A stretch of DNA of 64,000 nt from a bacterium. Lineage in GTDB: Bacteria > Chloroflexota > Dormibacteria > UBA8260 > Bog-877. A program made the position numbers and the translations under genes. Every line of letters starts with the position of its first letter. Position 1 is the first letter of the stretch. Below, piece after piece: positions 25,059 through 34,229 of the stretch. The notes below the pieces were generated by a model, which did not search any database, was not told where the DNA came from, and saw only the letters and a program-made list of their open reading frames with translations. The stretch lies in assembly GCA_021802115.1 (NCBI GenBank), contig JAKABA010000005.1, forward strand, positions 1-64,000, read 5' to 3'.

Positions 25059-26678
25059 GTGGAGGCGGAGCGCCGCCTCGACGACCTGCAGGAGCGCCTG
25101 GGTCTGCGCTTCAAGCGCCGGGAGCTGCTCCGCGAGGCCATGACCCACACCTCCTGGATCAACGAGCGGGGCGACCAGGGCCGGGACAACGAGCGCCTCG
25201 AGTACCTGGGCGACGCGGTCCTGGAACTGGTGGCGGGGGAGTATCTCTTCAGCCGATTCCCCAACTACGACGAGGGCCAGCTCACCCAGATGAGGTCGTC
25301 GCTGGTGAGCACGGTGGCCCTCGCCCGGCTGGGGGAGCAGCTCCTCCTGGGCGAGACCCTGCGTCTGGGTAGGGGGGCGGCCAAGTCAGGGGCGCGCCGC
25401 TTGACCTCGCTGCACGCCAACGCCTTTGAGGCGCTGGTGGGGGCCATCTTTCTGGACCAGGGATATCGCAAGGCCGGTAAGGTGTTCCTCTCCCGCATCG
25501 GCGACCTGAGCGCCTGGACCGACCCCAATTTCAAGGGCCGCCTCCAGGCCCTGGCGCAGGAGCGCTACGGAGCTCCACCTCAGTACCAGACGGCGCCGGC
25601 CCCCGGCGACCCCAGATCCCGGGTGTACATGTCCCAGGTCTCGGTCGACGGCCATGGCCAGCTCGGAGAGGGGCGCGGTGGCACCAAGCAGGCGGCCGAG
25701 CAGGCGGCCGCCCGCGCCGCCATCGACCTGCTGGTGGCCCCGGTCTCCAAGAAGCGTCGACGCCGCTCTCCGGCTGCCGAGGCGGCGCCGGCGCCGACCG
25801 CTCTGTGGGCGCCCAGTGCCCCCACGACCGCCGGGCAGCTCGAACTGGCGGCGGCTGCCCCGGCCGGCCCCGGAGGAGCCGAGGTCGTGGCCGGTCCCGC
25901 GGCCGAGGTCGCCCCCGAAACCCAGGGCCCTGAGGCGTCCCCCGGCAAACGCCGCCGCCGCCGTTCCAGCCGGAGTCGGGTCGCCACCATCGAGGCGGGC
26001 ACGGTCGCAGCTGAGGCGCCGGAGCCTACTCCAGCCGTGGTGCTGGCTGAGACCCCGCCAGCTCCAGAGGTCGGCGACGGCGCACCCGCCAAGCGCCGCC
26101 GCCGCCGTCCCAGCCACGGCCGCACGGAAGCCGCCGACGCTGCCGGCACTGCGGCCGGGACGGGGGAGCTTGCGGCCCAGCCGCCGCCTTTCCGGCCGGA
26201 CGAATTGGCTCTGGCCGCTGATGGGGTGCCGGCCAAGCGTCGGCGGCGCCGCTCCACCCGCGGCCGGACTCCGGCCGGTGAGGCGGGGGACATTCGCGAT
26301 CAGCCGGCGCTGGGGGAGGTGCCGTCGCTCCTCGCCACAGTTCCTTCGCCTTCGGGCGATCCCGAGCCAGCCAAGCGGCGCCGTCATCGCTCCGGGCGGA
26401 GCCGGTCGGTGACGGCGCCGCTTGGCGAGACTCCTCCGCTTCCGGAGTTCCCAGCGCGGGATAGCGTGGCATCGCTCCCCGAGGGCGGGCCCTCCCAGGC
26501 GCACAGTCCCTCCGACCAAGCTCGGGCGGAGGCGGCCAACCTCGAGAGTGGACCCAGCCCCGCCGCGGCGGAGGCGGTCGCGGTGGCGGCGCCAGATGGG
26601 GCGCCGGTCAGGCGCACCCACCGTGGCCGACGGGGTGGGCGGCGGCGCCCCGGGGGCACGGTGACCCCGGCTCCATGA
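25059..26678 (+). CDS. rnc: Ribonuclease III with a long repetitive Arg-rich C-terminal tail
   Basis: RNase III cleaves double-stranded RNA in rRNA maturation and mRNA decay. The catalytic domain shows the signature NERLEYLGDAVLEL near residue 43, and the second metal glutamate region NAFEALVGAIFLDQGY near 120. A double-stranded-RNA-binding domain (NFKGRLQALAQERYG to TKQAAEQAAARAAIDLL) ends near 225. The normal protein would stop there, at about 230 residues. Here about 310 more residues follow, rich in Ala, Pro and Glu and carrying spaced basic clusters such as PAKRRRRRPS. The start is uncertain: GTG 25059 is chosen, and CTG 24984, which overlaps the acpP stop, is possible. The 3' end overlaps smc as ATGA. 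Confidence 0.9.
   Translation: MEAERRLDDLQERLGLRFKRRELLREAMTHTSWINERGDQGRDNERLEYLGDAVLELVAGEYLFSRFPNYDEGQLTQMRSSLVSTVALARLGEQLLLGETLRLGRGAAKSGARRLTSLHANAFEALVGAIFLDQGYRKAGKVFLSRIGDLSAWTDPNFKGRLQALAQERYGAPPQYQTAPAPGDPRSRVYMSQVSVDGHGQLGEGRGGTKQAAEQAAARAAIDLLVAPVSKKRRRRSPAAEAAPAPTALWAPSAPTTAGQLELAAAAPAGPGGAEVVAGPAAEVAPETQGPEASPGKRRRRRSSRSRVATIEAGTVAAEAPEPTPAVVLAETPPAPEVGDGAPAKRRRRRPSHGRTEAADAAGTAAGTGELAAQPPPFRPDELALAADGVPAKRRRRRSTRGRTPAGEAGDIRDQPALGEVPSLLATVPSPSGDPEPAKRRRHRSGRSRSVTAPLGETPPLPEFPARDSVASLPEGGPSQAHSPSDQARAEAANLESGPSPAAAEAVAVAAPDGAPVRRTHRGRRGGRRRPGGTVTPAP
25752..26390 (+). repeat. Periodic basic-cluster repeats in the rnc tail
   Basis: Five copies of a Lys-Arg5-like cluster followed by Ser and further Arg begin at 25752, 25947, 26091, 26235 and 26373. 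The last three intervals are 144, 144 and 138 bases (48, 48 and 46 codons). Examples are GKRRRRRSSRSR, AKRRRRRPSHGR and AKRRRRRSTRGR. Linkers differ in sequence but share Ala/Pro/Glu composition. A sixth, divergent basic cluster (RRTHRGRRGGRRRPGG) ends the protein. Confidence 0.8.
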
Positions 26679-29600
26679 GGATCAGCCGACTGCAGGTCCA
26701 GGGGTTCAAGAGTTTCGCCTCCAGGTCTGAGTTGGAGCTTGGCCCCGGGATCACCGCAGTGGTGGGCCCAAATGGAAGTGGCAAGTCCAACCTGGTGGAT
26801 GCCATCCGCCTGGTTCTGGGCGGGGCCAGCGCTCGCGAGTTGCGGGGCCAGCGCCTGGAACAGGTGATCTTCGGGGGTGGTGAGCGCCGGGCCGCTCTCG
26901 GCATGGCCGAAGTCACGCTGGTCTTCGACAACGAGGACAACCGTCTCCCGGTCGAGGACATCGAGGTGGCGCTCACGCGCCGGGTGTATCGGGATGGCAC
27001 CAGCGAGTTTCGCCGCAATGGGGCTCGGGTCCGGCTGCGCGACCTGGGCCGGCTGCTGGATGCCACCGGGCTCACCCAGGCGGGCTACGCGGTGATCGCC
27101 CAGAACGACATCGAATCCATCATCCGGGCCACGCCGGCCCAGCGGCGACATCTGGTCGAGGAGGCCGCCGGGGTGAGGGGGGCCCAGGCCCTGCTCGATG
27201 ACAGCCGAGCCCGTCTGCACGCTCTCGACCAGTGGCTGGAGGGTTCGGCCGGGAGGCTGGCGGAGCTACTTCCACGCATTGATGCGCTCGGCCATGAGGC
27301 GGAGGCGGCGGAGGAGGCCGCCGGCATCCGCAGCCGCCTGGCCGAACTTCGCGGCAGCCTGGAGCGGGCGGCCTGGCTGGCGGCGATGTCCGACGCCCAG
27401 CGCATCGAGCGGCAGTTCACCACGGCCGTGCGACGGCGGGAGCAGGCTGCGCTCGAGTTCGGCGAATATGACCTCCACTACGCTCAGGAGCGCGAGCTGC
27501 TGCAGCGGGAGCAGGCCGGTCGGTTGGACCTGGAGCGGGAGGTCGGGCAACTGGCGCTGCGCCTGCAGCAGGTGGAATCAGCGCGCGAGCGGTGGTTGGA
27601 TCGTGCGCAGCAGGCGGCGGCGGCGCACGACGCGGCGCGCCGCCAGCGCCAGGAGGCGGCCGAGGACATCGACAACCTCGGCTACCAGGCCGCTGTTCAG
27701 ACGGAGAGGTCAGCGACAGCAGATCAAAAGCAGCTTCAGAGGGTCGACCTGGAGCGGGAACTGGCCGGCTTGGAGGCTCGCCGCAGCGAGCTGCGCAGCG
27801 CGCTTGCCAGTCGCGAGGAGTCGGGACGTCGGCTGCACCGTGAGCTGAACGAGCTGACCCGCAAGCAGGCCGAGGCGGACGCTGCTCTGACTGCGGCCAG
27901 GGCTCGGGTGGAGCGCGCTGCCCAGCTGGATTCGGCTCTCAGCGAGCGAGTCGGGGATGCCGAGAGCAACCTGTCCCAGGTCACGGAGCAGGGGGTGGCC
28001 GCGGAGGCCGCCGCTCAGGACCAGGCAGCTGAACTGGCCCGATCGGTGCGATCCGAAGCCGCCGCCCTGGAGGTGCTGGGGGCGGCTGAGCGGGCGGTCG
28101 CGGCCGCCACCCAGGCCGAGCGGGAGGCATCGGCGCAATTGGCGGCCCAGACCGCCCTGCTGGCCAGCCGCCGCGAGGGTCGGGCCATCGCCGAGGCGGT
28201 TGGGCGTGGAGTCCTTTCGGTCCACCCCCTGGGCGCCTCGCTGCGGGCCATCTCCGCCGCTGACAGCCGCGCCCTCGAGGCCGGTCTGGGACAGCTGGCG
28301 GCGGCGCTGGTGGGGTCATCGGAAGAGGCCAGGACGGCTCTGGCCATGGCCGGCGAGGCGGCCGAGATGGTGTGCTGGCCGGTGCCGGGAGAGGAGCCCG
28401 CGCCGGCCCTCGAGGGCTGCCGTCCCCTGGCCTCCGCGCTGCAGGGCCCGCCTGAGGATCTCGCCGTGGTGGAGCGGGTCTGCCGACACACCTGCCTGGC
28501 GGCGAGTCGACAGGCAGCGGCCGGGTGGCTGGAGCGGTTCCCGCAGGGCCGAGCGGTGCTCGCCGACGGGACCGTGCTCGGGATCGGAATGGAGGTCACG
28601 CCCGCTGGGGCGGACGGCGACCTGGAGGCATTCTCCCAGCTGGAACACTGGCGCCGAGAGGTCGAGCGCCAGGGCGCTGAGCTGGAGCAGGCGACTCGCC
28701 GCCTGGAATGGGCTCGCAAGCAGCATCAGCGCCAGCGCAGTGGAGTCGACCAGGCGCGTTCCAGGGCGGCCCAGAGCCAGGGCCAGCGGGACGCCGCCAA
28801 ACGCGAGCAGCTGCGACTGGAGGGGCATCTTCTGGAGTTGCGGCAGCGTTTCCAGGACGTCCATGCCGAGCTCGAGAGGGAGCGCGCCCAGCTGGTGTCC
28901 GGGAGTGCCAACCAGGCCAGCTCCGGGCTGGAGCTGGAGCGCGTGACCCAGGTTCTGGAGGCTGAGGAGAGCGCAGCCGACCGTCTGCGGGAGGAGTTGT
29001 CTGGGCTGGCCGCTCCGGCTCAGGCGGTCGGAACCGCTCTTGATCAGGTGCGGCTTGAACTAGCTGCCCTGGAGATGGAGGAGCGCGCCCTTCGACAGCG
29101 CGAGCAGGAGCGGGCCCAGCGCATCGCCCACCTGGAGGAGCGCGGTCGGGCTGCCGAGCAGAGATTGGCCGAGGCGGAGGCAGCCGCCCTGGTGGCTCTC
29201 GCGCTGGCGGCCGAGGCGGAGGAAGAGGCCGGCTTGCTGGCCGACCAGCTGGCCCAGCTCCGGGAGCGAGCACAGGGCGGACAGGTGGCGGAGTCGGACC
29301 CGCTCCAGCAACTCGCGAAGTTGGAGAGGACTCGGGCCGAACTGGAGTCGGCCCTCAACGGCGCCGCCGCGACGGTGGCCATGTTGGAGCGGGAGCTGGC
29401 CCTCCACCGCGAGCGCGTTGACCAGCTGGGCAAGCAGGTGGGAGCCCAGCCGGAGGTCGCCGAGGAAACCTCGTTGGCCATGGGTAACCCGGAGCGCGCG
29501 GCCCAGGAGATCAGCCGCCTGGAGCGGCGCCTGCTCGGCCTCGGTCCGGTCAACGAGCTGGCCCCGCAGCAATTGCAGGAGCTGCTGGCTCGGACCGAGG

Positions 29601-30199
29601 GCCTGCGCTCGGCCCATGAGGACACCACCGCGGCTCGCCAGGACCTGGATGCGGTCCTGGGCCAGCTGGAGGCGGTGAGCAGTGGCCGGTTTAGGCAGAC
29701 TCTGACCCGGGTCACCCGGGAGTTCGAGCTGGTGTGGCGCGAGCTCTTCGGCGGAGGCCGGGCGACCCTGCTGGTCACCTCGGGAGAGGGGCCGACGGGG
29801 GTTGACCTGGAGGTGCAACCACAGGGCAAGCGGGTAATCCCGATGGCGCTGCTATCGGGCGGCGAGCGGGCTCTCACCGCCCTGGCCCTGGTGCTGGCGC
29901 TGCAGGAGGTCTCGCCCAGTCCCTTCTACGTGTTCGACGAGGTGGACGCCGCGCTCGACGAGGTGAACGTGGCCAACTTCGCCAGACTGCTCAAGAGCCG
30001 CGCTGCCCGGAGCCAGTTCCTGGTCGTCACCCACAGCCTGACCACCATGGCGATGGCCTCCCACCTCTATGGAGTCACCCAGGATGGGCGTGGCTCCAGC
30101 CGGGTGCTCTCGGTGCGGCTGGCGGAGGACGGCCAGAGCATCGAGGAGGAGGAGCCCCAGACCAGCGCTGACCTCGCCGAGGCTGGCGTCCTTGGCTGA
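26675..30199 (+). CDS. smc: Chromosome segregation protein SMC
   Basis: The 1174-residue condensin ATPase organises and segregates the chromosome. The N-terminal head has Walker A VVGPNGSGKSNLVDAIRLVLGG (residues 29-50) and the QND motif near 145. Two long coiled coils flank a hinge near 500-650. The C-terminal head has the ABC signature LLSGGERALTALALVLA and Walker B FYVFDEVDAALDEVN. The length and order are normal. It overlaps rnc by ATGA and ftsY by eight bases. No scpA or scpB is in the window. Confidence 0.96.
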   Translation: MRISRLQVQGFKSFASRSELELGPGITAVVGPNGSGKSNLVDAIRLVLGGASARELRGQRLEQVIFGGGERRAALGMAEVTLVFDNEDNRLPVEDIEVALTRRVYRDGTSEFRRNGARVRLRDLGRLLDATGLTQAGYAVIAQNDIESIIRATPAQRRHLVEEAAGVRGAQALLDDSRARLHALDQWLEGSAGRLAELLPRIDALGHEAEAAEEAAGIRSRLAELRGSLERAAWLAAMSDAQRIERQFTTAVRRREQAALEFGEYDLHYAQERELLQREQAGRLDLEREVGQLALRLQQVESARERWLDRAQQAAAAHDAARRQRQEAAEDIDNLGYQAAVQTERSATADQKQLQRVDLERELAGLEARRSELRSALASREESGRRLHRELNELTRKQAEADAALTAARARVERAAQLDSALSERVGDAESNLSQVTEQGVAAEAAAQDQAAELARSVRSEAAALEVLGAAERAVAAATQAEREASAQLAAQTALLASRREGRAIAEAVGRGVLSVHPLGASLRAISAADSRALEAGLGQLAAALVGSSEEARTALAMAGEAAEMVCWPVPGEEPAPALEGCRPLASALQGPPEDLAVVERVCRHTCLAASRQAAAGWLERFPQGRAVLADGTVLGIGMEVTPAGADGDLEAFSQLEHWRREVERQGAELEQATRRLEWARKQHQRQRSGVDQARSRAAQSQGQRDAAKREQLRLEGHLLELRQRFQDVHAELERERAQLVSGSANQASSGLELERVTQVLEAEESAADRLREELSGLAAPAQAVGTALDQVRLELAALEMEERALRQREQERAQRIAHLEERGRAAEQRLAEAEAAALVALALAAEAEEEAGLLADQLAQLRERAQGGQVAESDPLQQLAKLERTRAELESALNGAAATVAMLERELALHRERVDQLGKQVGAQPEVAEETSLAMGNPERAAQEISRLERRLLGLGPVNELAPQQLQELLARTEGLRSAHEDTTAARQDLDAVLGQLEAVSSGRFRQTLTRVTREFELVWRELFGGGRATLLVTSGEGPTGVDLEVQPQGKRVIPMALLSGGERALTALALVLALQEVSPSPFYVFDEVDAALDEVNVANFARLLKSRAARSQFLVVTHSLTTMAMASHLYGVTQDGRGSSRVLSVRLAEDGQSIEEEEPQTSADLAEAGVLG

Positions 30200-31124
30200 C
30201 GCCCTCCCCAGGCCCCGCTGGTGGCGCCGACTCCCGGGCCGGCTGGATCGGGTCGGCAGCGGCCTGGGCCACCAGCTGCGCAGTCGCCTCAGCCTCGGGC
30301 GGGGGGCCGGCGAGGAGGTCTACGAAGAGGTTTTCGAGCTGCTCCTGGCCAGTGACTGTGGCGTTGCCATTTCCGAGGACCTGGTGGCCGGCATGCGGCG
30401 GCGGGCCACCAGGGAGCGACTGCGAGATTCATCGCAGCTGCTGACCGCTCTGCGTGAAGAGATGGAGTCGGAGTTGGCCGGCCGCGATCGCGAGCTGGGC
30501 CTGGCGGGCGCCCCCTGTGTCTGGCTGGTGGCCGGGGTCAACGGCTCGGGGAAGACCACCACCATCGCCAAGTTGGCATGGCGGCTGCGAGCGCAGGGGG
30601 TGACGCCCCTGGTGGCCGCGGCGGACACCTTTCGGGCGGCCGCCATCGACCAGTTGCGGCGGATGGTCGAGCCCACAGGGGCCGAGGTGGTGGCCCATCA
30701 GCCCGGTGCCGACCCCGCCGCCGTGGTGTTCGACGCCATCGCGGCGGCGCGGGCGCGGGGCCGTGAGGTGGTCCTGGTGGACACCGCGGGCCGCCTGCAC
30801 ACCAAGGACAACCTGATGCAGGAGCTGGGCAAGATCCGGCGAGTTGTGGCTGCTCAGCTCCCCGGCCAGCCGGCCGAGTCCCTGCTGGTCCTGGACGCGT
30901 ACGTGGGGGCCAACGCGATCGCCCAGGCGCGTTCCTTCGGGGAGGTGATCGGAGCCACCGGCCTGGTCTTGTCCAAGCTGGACGGCAGCGCTCGGGGTGG
31001 CTACGTTTTCCAGGTCGAGCGCGAGCTCCAGCTACCCGTCAAGTTGGTCGGGGTGGGGGAGGGAATCGGGGACCTGGAGGACTTCGACCCCAAGGCGTAT
31101 GTCGAGGGCCTGCTGGCGGACTGA
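30192..31124 (+). CDS. ftsY: Signal recognition particle receptor FtsY
   Basis: The 310-residue GTPase docks SRP-ribosome complexes at the membrane. It is the minimal NG form, without a long acidic A domain. The N domain covers about residues 20-100. The G domain has AGVNGSGKTTTIAKLAWRL near 112, the DTFRAAAIDQL block, LVDTAGRLHTKDNLM near 195, and SKLDGSARGG near 260. The TTG start at 30192 overlaps the end of smc. The frame continues upstream but the residues there are not FtsY-like. Confidence 0.95.
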   Translation: MADALPRPRWWRRLPGRLDRVGSGLGHQLRSRLSLGRGAGEEVYEEVFELLLASDCGVAISEDLVAGMRRRATRERLRDSSQLLTALREEMESELAGRDRELGLAGAPCVWLVAGVNGSGKTTTIAKLAWRLRAQGVTPLVAAADTFRAAAIDQLRRMVEPTGAEVVAHQPGADPAAVVFDAIAAARARGREVVLVDTAGRLHTKDNLMQELGKIRRVVAAQLPGQPAESLLVLDAYVGANAIAQARSFGEVIGATGLVLSKLDGSARGGYVFQVERELQLPVKLVGVGEGIGDLEDFDPKAYVEGLLAD

Positions 31125-31226
31125 ACCGTCCCAAGCGGCGTCAGTCCACGCCGGTTGGAGTGAGCGGCGCCGAGATCCAGGTTGCGGTTGGAGACGCGCC
31201 CCCCTTAGCCTGTAAAGGCCTTGACC

Positions 31227-31553
31227 TTGACAGCTGATGGACTCACAGACTCGCGACTCCAGCGCCAGCGGCTTCTGGACGTCTACTCGCCGGTCCTCAC
31301 GGAGCGCCAGCGCGAGGCGCTCCGCCTTCATCTCGAGGAGGATTGGTCGGTGACCGAGCTGGCCCAGGCGCTGAGCATCTCTCGGGCTGCCGCCCATGAC
31401 CTGATCCGTCGGGGGCTGCTCCGGATGGAGGAGATGGAGAGTCAGATCGGCCTTTGCCGTCGCCTCGAGGCCGCCGAGCAAGGGCGGTTGGCCCTGGAGC
31501 TGAAGGTCGCCAGGCTCGAGGTTCAGCTGCGGCAGATGGGTAGTCGCGGCTGA
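31227..31553 (+). CDS. ylxM: YlxM-family HTH protein (SRP-associated)
   Basis: The 108-residue protein belongs to the YlxM/p13 family, nearly always encoded next to ffh and thought to modulate SRP or its gene expression. LTERQREALRLHLEEDWSV followed by TELAQALSISRAAAHDLIRR forms a sigma-70-region-4-like helix-turn-helix. The C-terminal third is a coiled coil. TTG 31227 is chosen because AAAGG (31214-31218) is eight bases upstream. TTG 31221 is the alternative. Its stop overlaps the ffh start (TGATG). Confidence 0.85.
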   Translation: MTADGLTDSRLQRQRLLDVYSPVLTERQREALRLHLEEDWSVTELAQALSISRAAAHDLIRRGLLRMEEMESQIGLCRRLEAAEQGRLALELKVARLEVQLRQMGSRG

Positions 31554-32920
31554 TGTTTGACACTCTGACCGACAAGCTGGGGCTGGCTTTCAAACGCTTC
31601 ACCGCCAAGGGGCGGCTGACCCCGGAGGACGTCGATGTCGGGCTTCGGGAGGTGCGCCTGGCCCTGCTCGAGGCTGACGTCAACTACAAGGTTGCGCGCG
31701 AGTTCGTCGACCGGGTTCGCGGCCGGGCGGTTGGCAGTGACGTGCTGGACAGCCTGACGCCAGGACAGCAGGTGATCAAGATCGTCTTCGAGGAGCTGGT
31801 CGCCTTGCTGGGAGGCTCCGACGCCGCCATCAGCTATAGCCCCGAGCCTCCCACCACCCTGATGCTGGTTGGGCTCCAGGGCTCGGGCAAGACCACCACC
31901 GCGGTCAAGCTCGCGCTCCTGGTCCGCCGTGAGGGGCATCGCCCGATGCTGGTCGCTGCGGACCGGCGGCGGGCCGCGGCGGTCGAGCAACTCCAGACCC
32001 TGGCCGGCGAGCAGCAGCTGGGAGTCCTGGTCGCCGACGACACCAAGGGGATAGCCAGGGGGGTGGAGCGGGCGGTGGCCGAGGCGCGCCGTCAGGGCGC
32101 CGACGTGGTCATCGTGGACACCTCCGGGCGCCTCCATCTCGACCAACCATTGATGGACGAACTCAAGGCGATCCGCTCGGCGACCAAGATCCACCACTCG
32201 CTGCTGGTGGTGGACGCGATGACAGGGCAGGAGGCGGTTCGGCTGGCCGGTGCCTTCAAGGATGAGGTCGGCATCGACGGGGTGCTGCTCACCAAGCTCG
32301 ACGGGGATGCTCGTGGTGGGGCCGCCCTGTCCATGCAGGCCGCGATCGGGCTCCAGGTCTGGTACTGCGGCGTGGGGGAGCGGCCTCGGGACCTCGAGGT
32401 GTTCCATCCGGAGCGGATGGCACGGCGGATTCTGGGGATGGGCGACGTGCTGACTCTGATTGAGCGGAGTCAGGATGAGATCAGCCCCGAGGAGGCTCTC
32501 TCCGCCCAGGAGCGGATGCGCCAGGGGCGCCTCACCCTCGACGACTTCGTCAGTCAGCTGCGTCAGATTCGCAAGCTCGGTCCCCTGGAGTCGGTGCTGG
32601 GTATGATGCCCGGGGGCCGCGAACTGATCCGGTCGCAGGGTGTGGCCATGCCCGACGAGAGCCAGCTGCGCAAGCTGGAGGCGATCGTGCTCTCGATGAC
32701 TCCGGAGGAGCGGCGCCGGCCAGAGCTGGTCGACTCCTCCCGGCGCCGTCGGATCGCCAGTGGGAGTGGAACCACCACGGTGGAGGTTTCCCGCCTGATC
32801 AAGAGCTTCGACCGGATGCAGTCGGTGATGCGGAGCCTGACCGGGGCGGGGGGACAGCGCCGCCTGGCTCAGGAGCTGTTCAGGGGCTCGGGCGGCGGCA
32901 TGCCGCTCCTCAAGGGGTGA
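31553..32920 (+). CDS. ffh: Signal recognition particle protein Ffh (SRP54)
   Basis: The 455-residue GTPase binds signal sequences and 4.5S/6S SRP RNA. The N domain ([16 protein letters not shown] onward), G-domain P-loop [16 protein letters not shown] near 106, DTSGRLHLD near 188, and [10 protein letters not shown] near 245 are present. The M domain begins near 300 and contains [14 protein letters not shown] and [16 protein letters not shown], the RNA-binding segment. FtsY, YlxM and Ffh are encoded consecutively. No SRP RNA gene was recognised in the window. Confidence 0.96.
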   Translation: MFDTLTDKLGLAFKRFTAKGRLTPEDVDVGLREVRLALLEADVNYKVAREFVDRVRGRAVGSDVLDSLTPGQQVIKIVFEELVALLGGSDAAISYSPEPPTTLMLVGLQGSGKTTTAVKLALLVRREGHRPMLVAADRRRAAAVEQLQTLAGEQQLGVLVADDTKGIARGVERAVAEARRQGADVVIVDTSGRLHLDQPLMDELKAIRSATKIHHSLLVVDAMTGQEAVRLAGAFKDEVGIDGVLLTKLDGDARGGAALSMQAAIGLQVWYCGVGERPRDLEVFHPERMARRILGMGDVLTLIERSQDEISPEEALSAQERMRQGRLTLDDFVSQLRQIRKLGPLESVLGMMPGGRELIRSQGVAMPDESQLRKLEAIVLSMTPEERRRPELVDSSRRRRIASGSGTTTVEVSRLIKSFDRMQSVMRSLTGAGGQRRLAQELFRGSGGGMPLLKG

Positions 32921-32975
32921 ACACGATCAGCGCGGCGGGCAGCCTAGCCGTCCCCGCAGAAGCAGGAGATCAACA

Positions 32976-33473
32976 GTGGCAGTGAAGATTAGGCTGAAGA
33001 GGATGGGCGCCAAGAAGCGTCCCTTCTACCGGGTGGTGGTGGCTGATGCTCGCTCACCGCGCGACGGCAGGTTCATCGAGTCGGTGGGGTATTACGACCC
33101 ACTCCATGACCCCGCCGTGGTCAAGCTCGACGACCAGCGAATCCGCCACTGGATGGGCACCGGCGCCAAGCCCTCGGACGTGGTCCGCGAGCTGATGGAG
33201 CGCCAGGGCCTGCTCCCCGCGTCCGCCCGGCCGGCCCGGGCCAAGGCGGCCCAGCCAGAGGTCGCCGCGGCTCCAGGGGAGTCCGCCGCGAGCCCGGAGT
33301 CGCCGTCTGCCAACGCCGCTGTCGACGCGGAGGCTCCCGAGGCAATTGACGAGCCCGCCGAGGCTCCCGCGGAGGATGCCAGCCAGACGGACGTGTCGGA
33401 GCCCGAGGGCGGCGTTCCCGAGGCGGCGGATGACGACGACCCGGCCTTCCCGGCGGAGCCCGGTGAGGCCTGA
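32976..33473 (+). CDS. rpsP: 30S ribosomal protein bS16 with long acidic C-terminal extension
   Basis: Residues 1-85 are ordinary bS16 ([20 protein letters not shown], then [13 protein letters not shown]). A further 80 or so residues rich in Ala, Glu, Pro and Asp follow, ending near [14 protein letters not shown]. Such tails occur in some actinobacteria but this one is long. The GTG start at 32976 has AGGAG (32964-32968). It heads the conserved rpsP-khpA-rimM-trmD-rplS operon. Confidence 0.95.
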   Translation: MAVKIRLKRMGAKKRPFYRVVVADARSPRDGRFIESVGYYDPLHDPAVVKLDDQRIRHWMGTGAKPSDVVRELMERQGLLPASARPARAKAAQPEVAAAPGESAASPESPSANAAVDAEAPEAIDEPAEAPAEDASQTDVSEPEGGVPEAADDDDPAFPAEPGEA

Positions 33474-33477
33474 TCAG

Positions 33478-33717
33478 ATGCCGGACTACGGGCAGTTGGT
33501 CAGCTTCATGGTCAGCCAGATCGTCAGTGAACCAGAGGCAGTCACGGTAGAAGTCGAGCAGGATGGTCACCGTGCCATCGTTCGGGTGCGGACCTCGCCG
33601 GCCGATCTGGGCAAGGTCATCGGACGCAACGGTCGCCACATCGAAGCGATTCGGACGGTGGTTAAGGCGGCCTCGCTGCGTTCCCGGGATTGGGTGCATG
33701 TGGAGGTGCGCGATTGA
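33478..33717 (+). CDS. khpA: KH-domain RNA-binding protein KhpA
   Basis: The 79-residue protein is a single KH domain with the GxxG loop in LGKVIGRNGRHIEAIRTVV near residue 45. KhpA, usually acting with KhpB/EloR, binds small RNAs and affects cell elongation in Gram-positives. Its place between rpsP and rimM is conserved. ATG 33478 begins four bases after the rpsP stop. The stop overlaps the rimM TTG start. Confidence 0.93.
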   Translation: MPDYGQLVSFMVSQIVSEPEAVTVEVEQDGHRAIVRVRTSPADLGKVIGRNGRHIEAIRTVVKAASLRSRDWVHVEVRD

Positions 33718-34229
33718 GCGCTGGTCCTCAATGGGTGCGGGCCGCCCGGGTGATCAAACCCCACGGGCTGAGCGGCGAAGTCTGCCTGGAAATGCTGGGT
33801 GGTGGCCCCGGCCGTCTCACTCCGGGCAGCCGCGTGAGGTCATCCCAGGGCCTGCTGGAGGTGGAGGGCATCCGTCAGGCCGGCCAGTTCGTCCTCGGCA
33901 GGCTGTCCGGCGTCGATGACCGGGAAGGGGCCGCCGCCCTGTGTGGGGGATACCTCGAGGTCGCGGGTGACCAGGTGCGCCCGCTCGCAGAGGGCGAGTA
34001 TTTCCATTTCCAGTTGGTGGGTCTCGAGGTTCGCGATCAGAGCGGGCGAGCCCGGGGTGAGCTGATCGAGGTGGAGACCTACCCCGCCCACGACGTCTAT
34101 GTGCTCCGCACCCCCCAAGGTGAGCTGAGAGTGCCGGCGGTCCGCCAGGCGGTGCTCGCGATTGACCTCGCGGCCGGCGCCATGACCGTCGCCAGCGGCT
34201 TTTTCGAGGAGGCCGTTGATGCGCTTTGA
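33714..34229 (+). CDS. rimM: Ribosome maturation factor RimM
   Basis: The 171-residue factor helps assemble the 30S head near uS19. VRAARVIKPHGLSGEV at the N-terminus is the family motif. The C-terminal PRC-barrel holds GEYFHFQLVGLEV and TYPAHDVYVLRT. TTG at 33714 has GGAGG seven bases upstream and overlaps the khpA stop as TTGA, which decides the start. It overlaps trmD by eleven bases. Confidence 0.93.
   Translation: MSAGPQWVRAARVIKPHGLSGEVCLEMLGGGPGRLTPGSRVRSSQGLLEVEGIRQAGQFVLGRLSGVDDREGAAALCGGYLEVAGDQVRPLAEGEYFHFQLVGLEVRDQSGRARGELIEVETYPAHDVYVLRTPQGELRVPAVRQAVLAIDLAAGAMTVASGFFEEAVDAL

Noticed and set aside
25386..26621. 411-codon minus-strand frame opposite the rnc tail
   Set aside because: It is the antisense of the Arg-rich repeats. 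It encodes Arg/Gly/Ala low-complexity sequence and has no start context.
31125..31226. SRP RNA gene near ftsY-ylxM-ffh
   Set aside because: The spacer is too short and lacks the GGAA-tetraloop/5'-3' hairpin core of SRP RNA.
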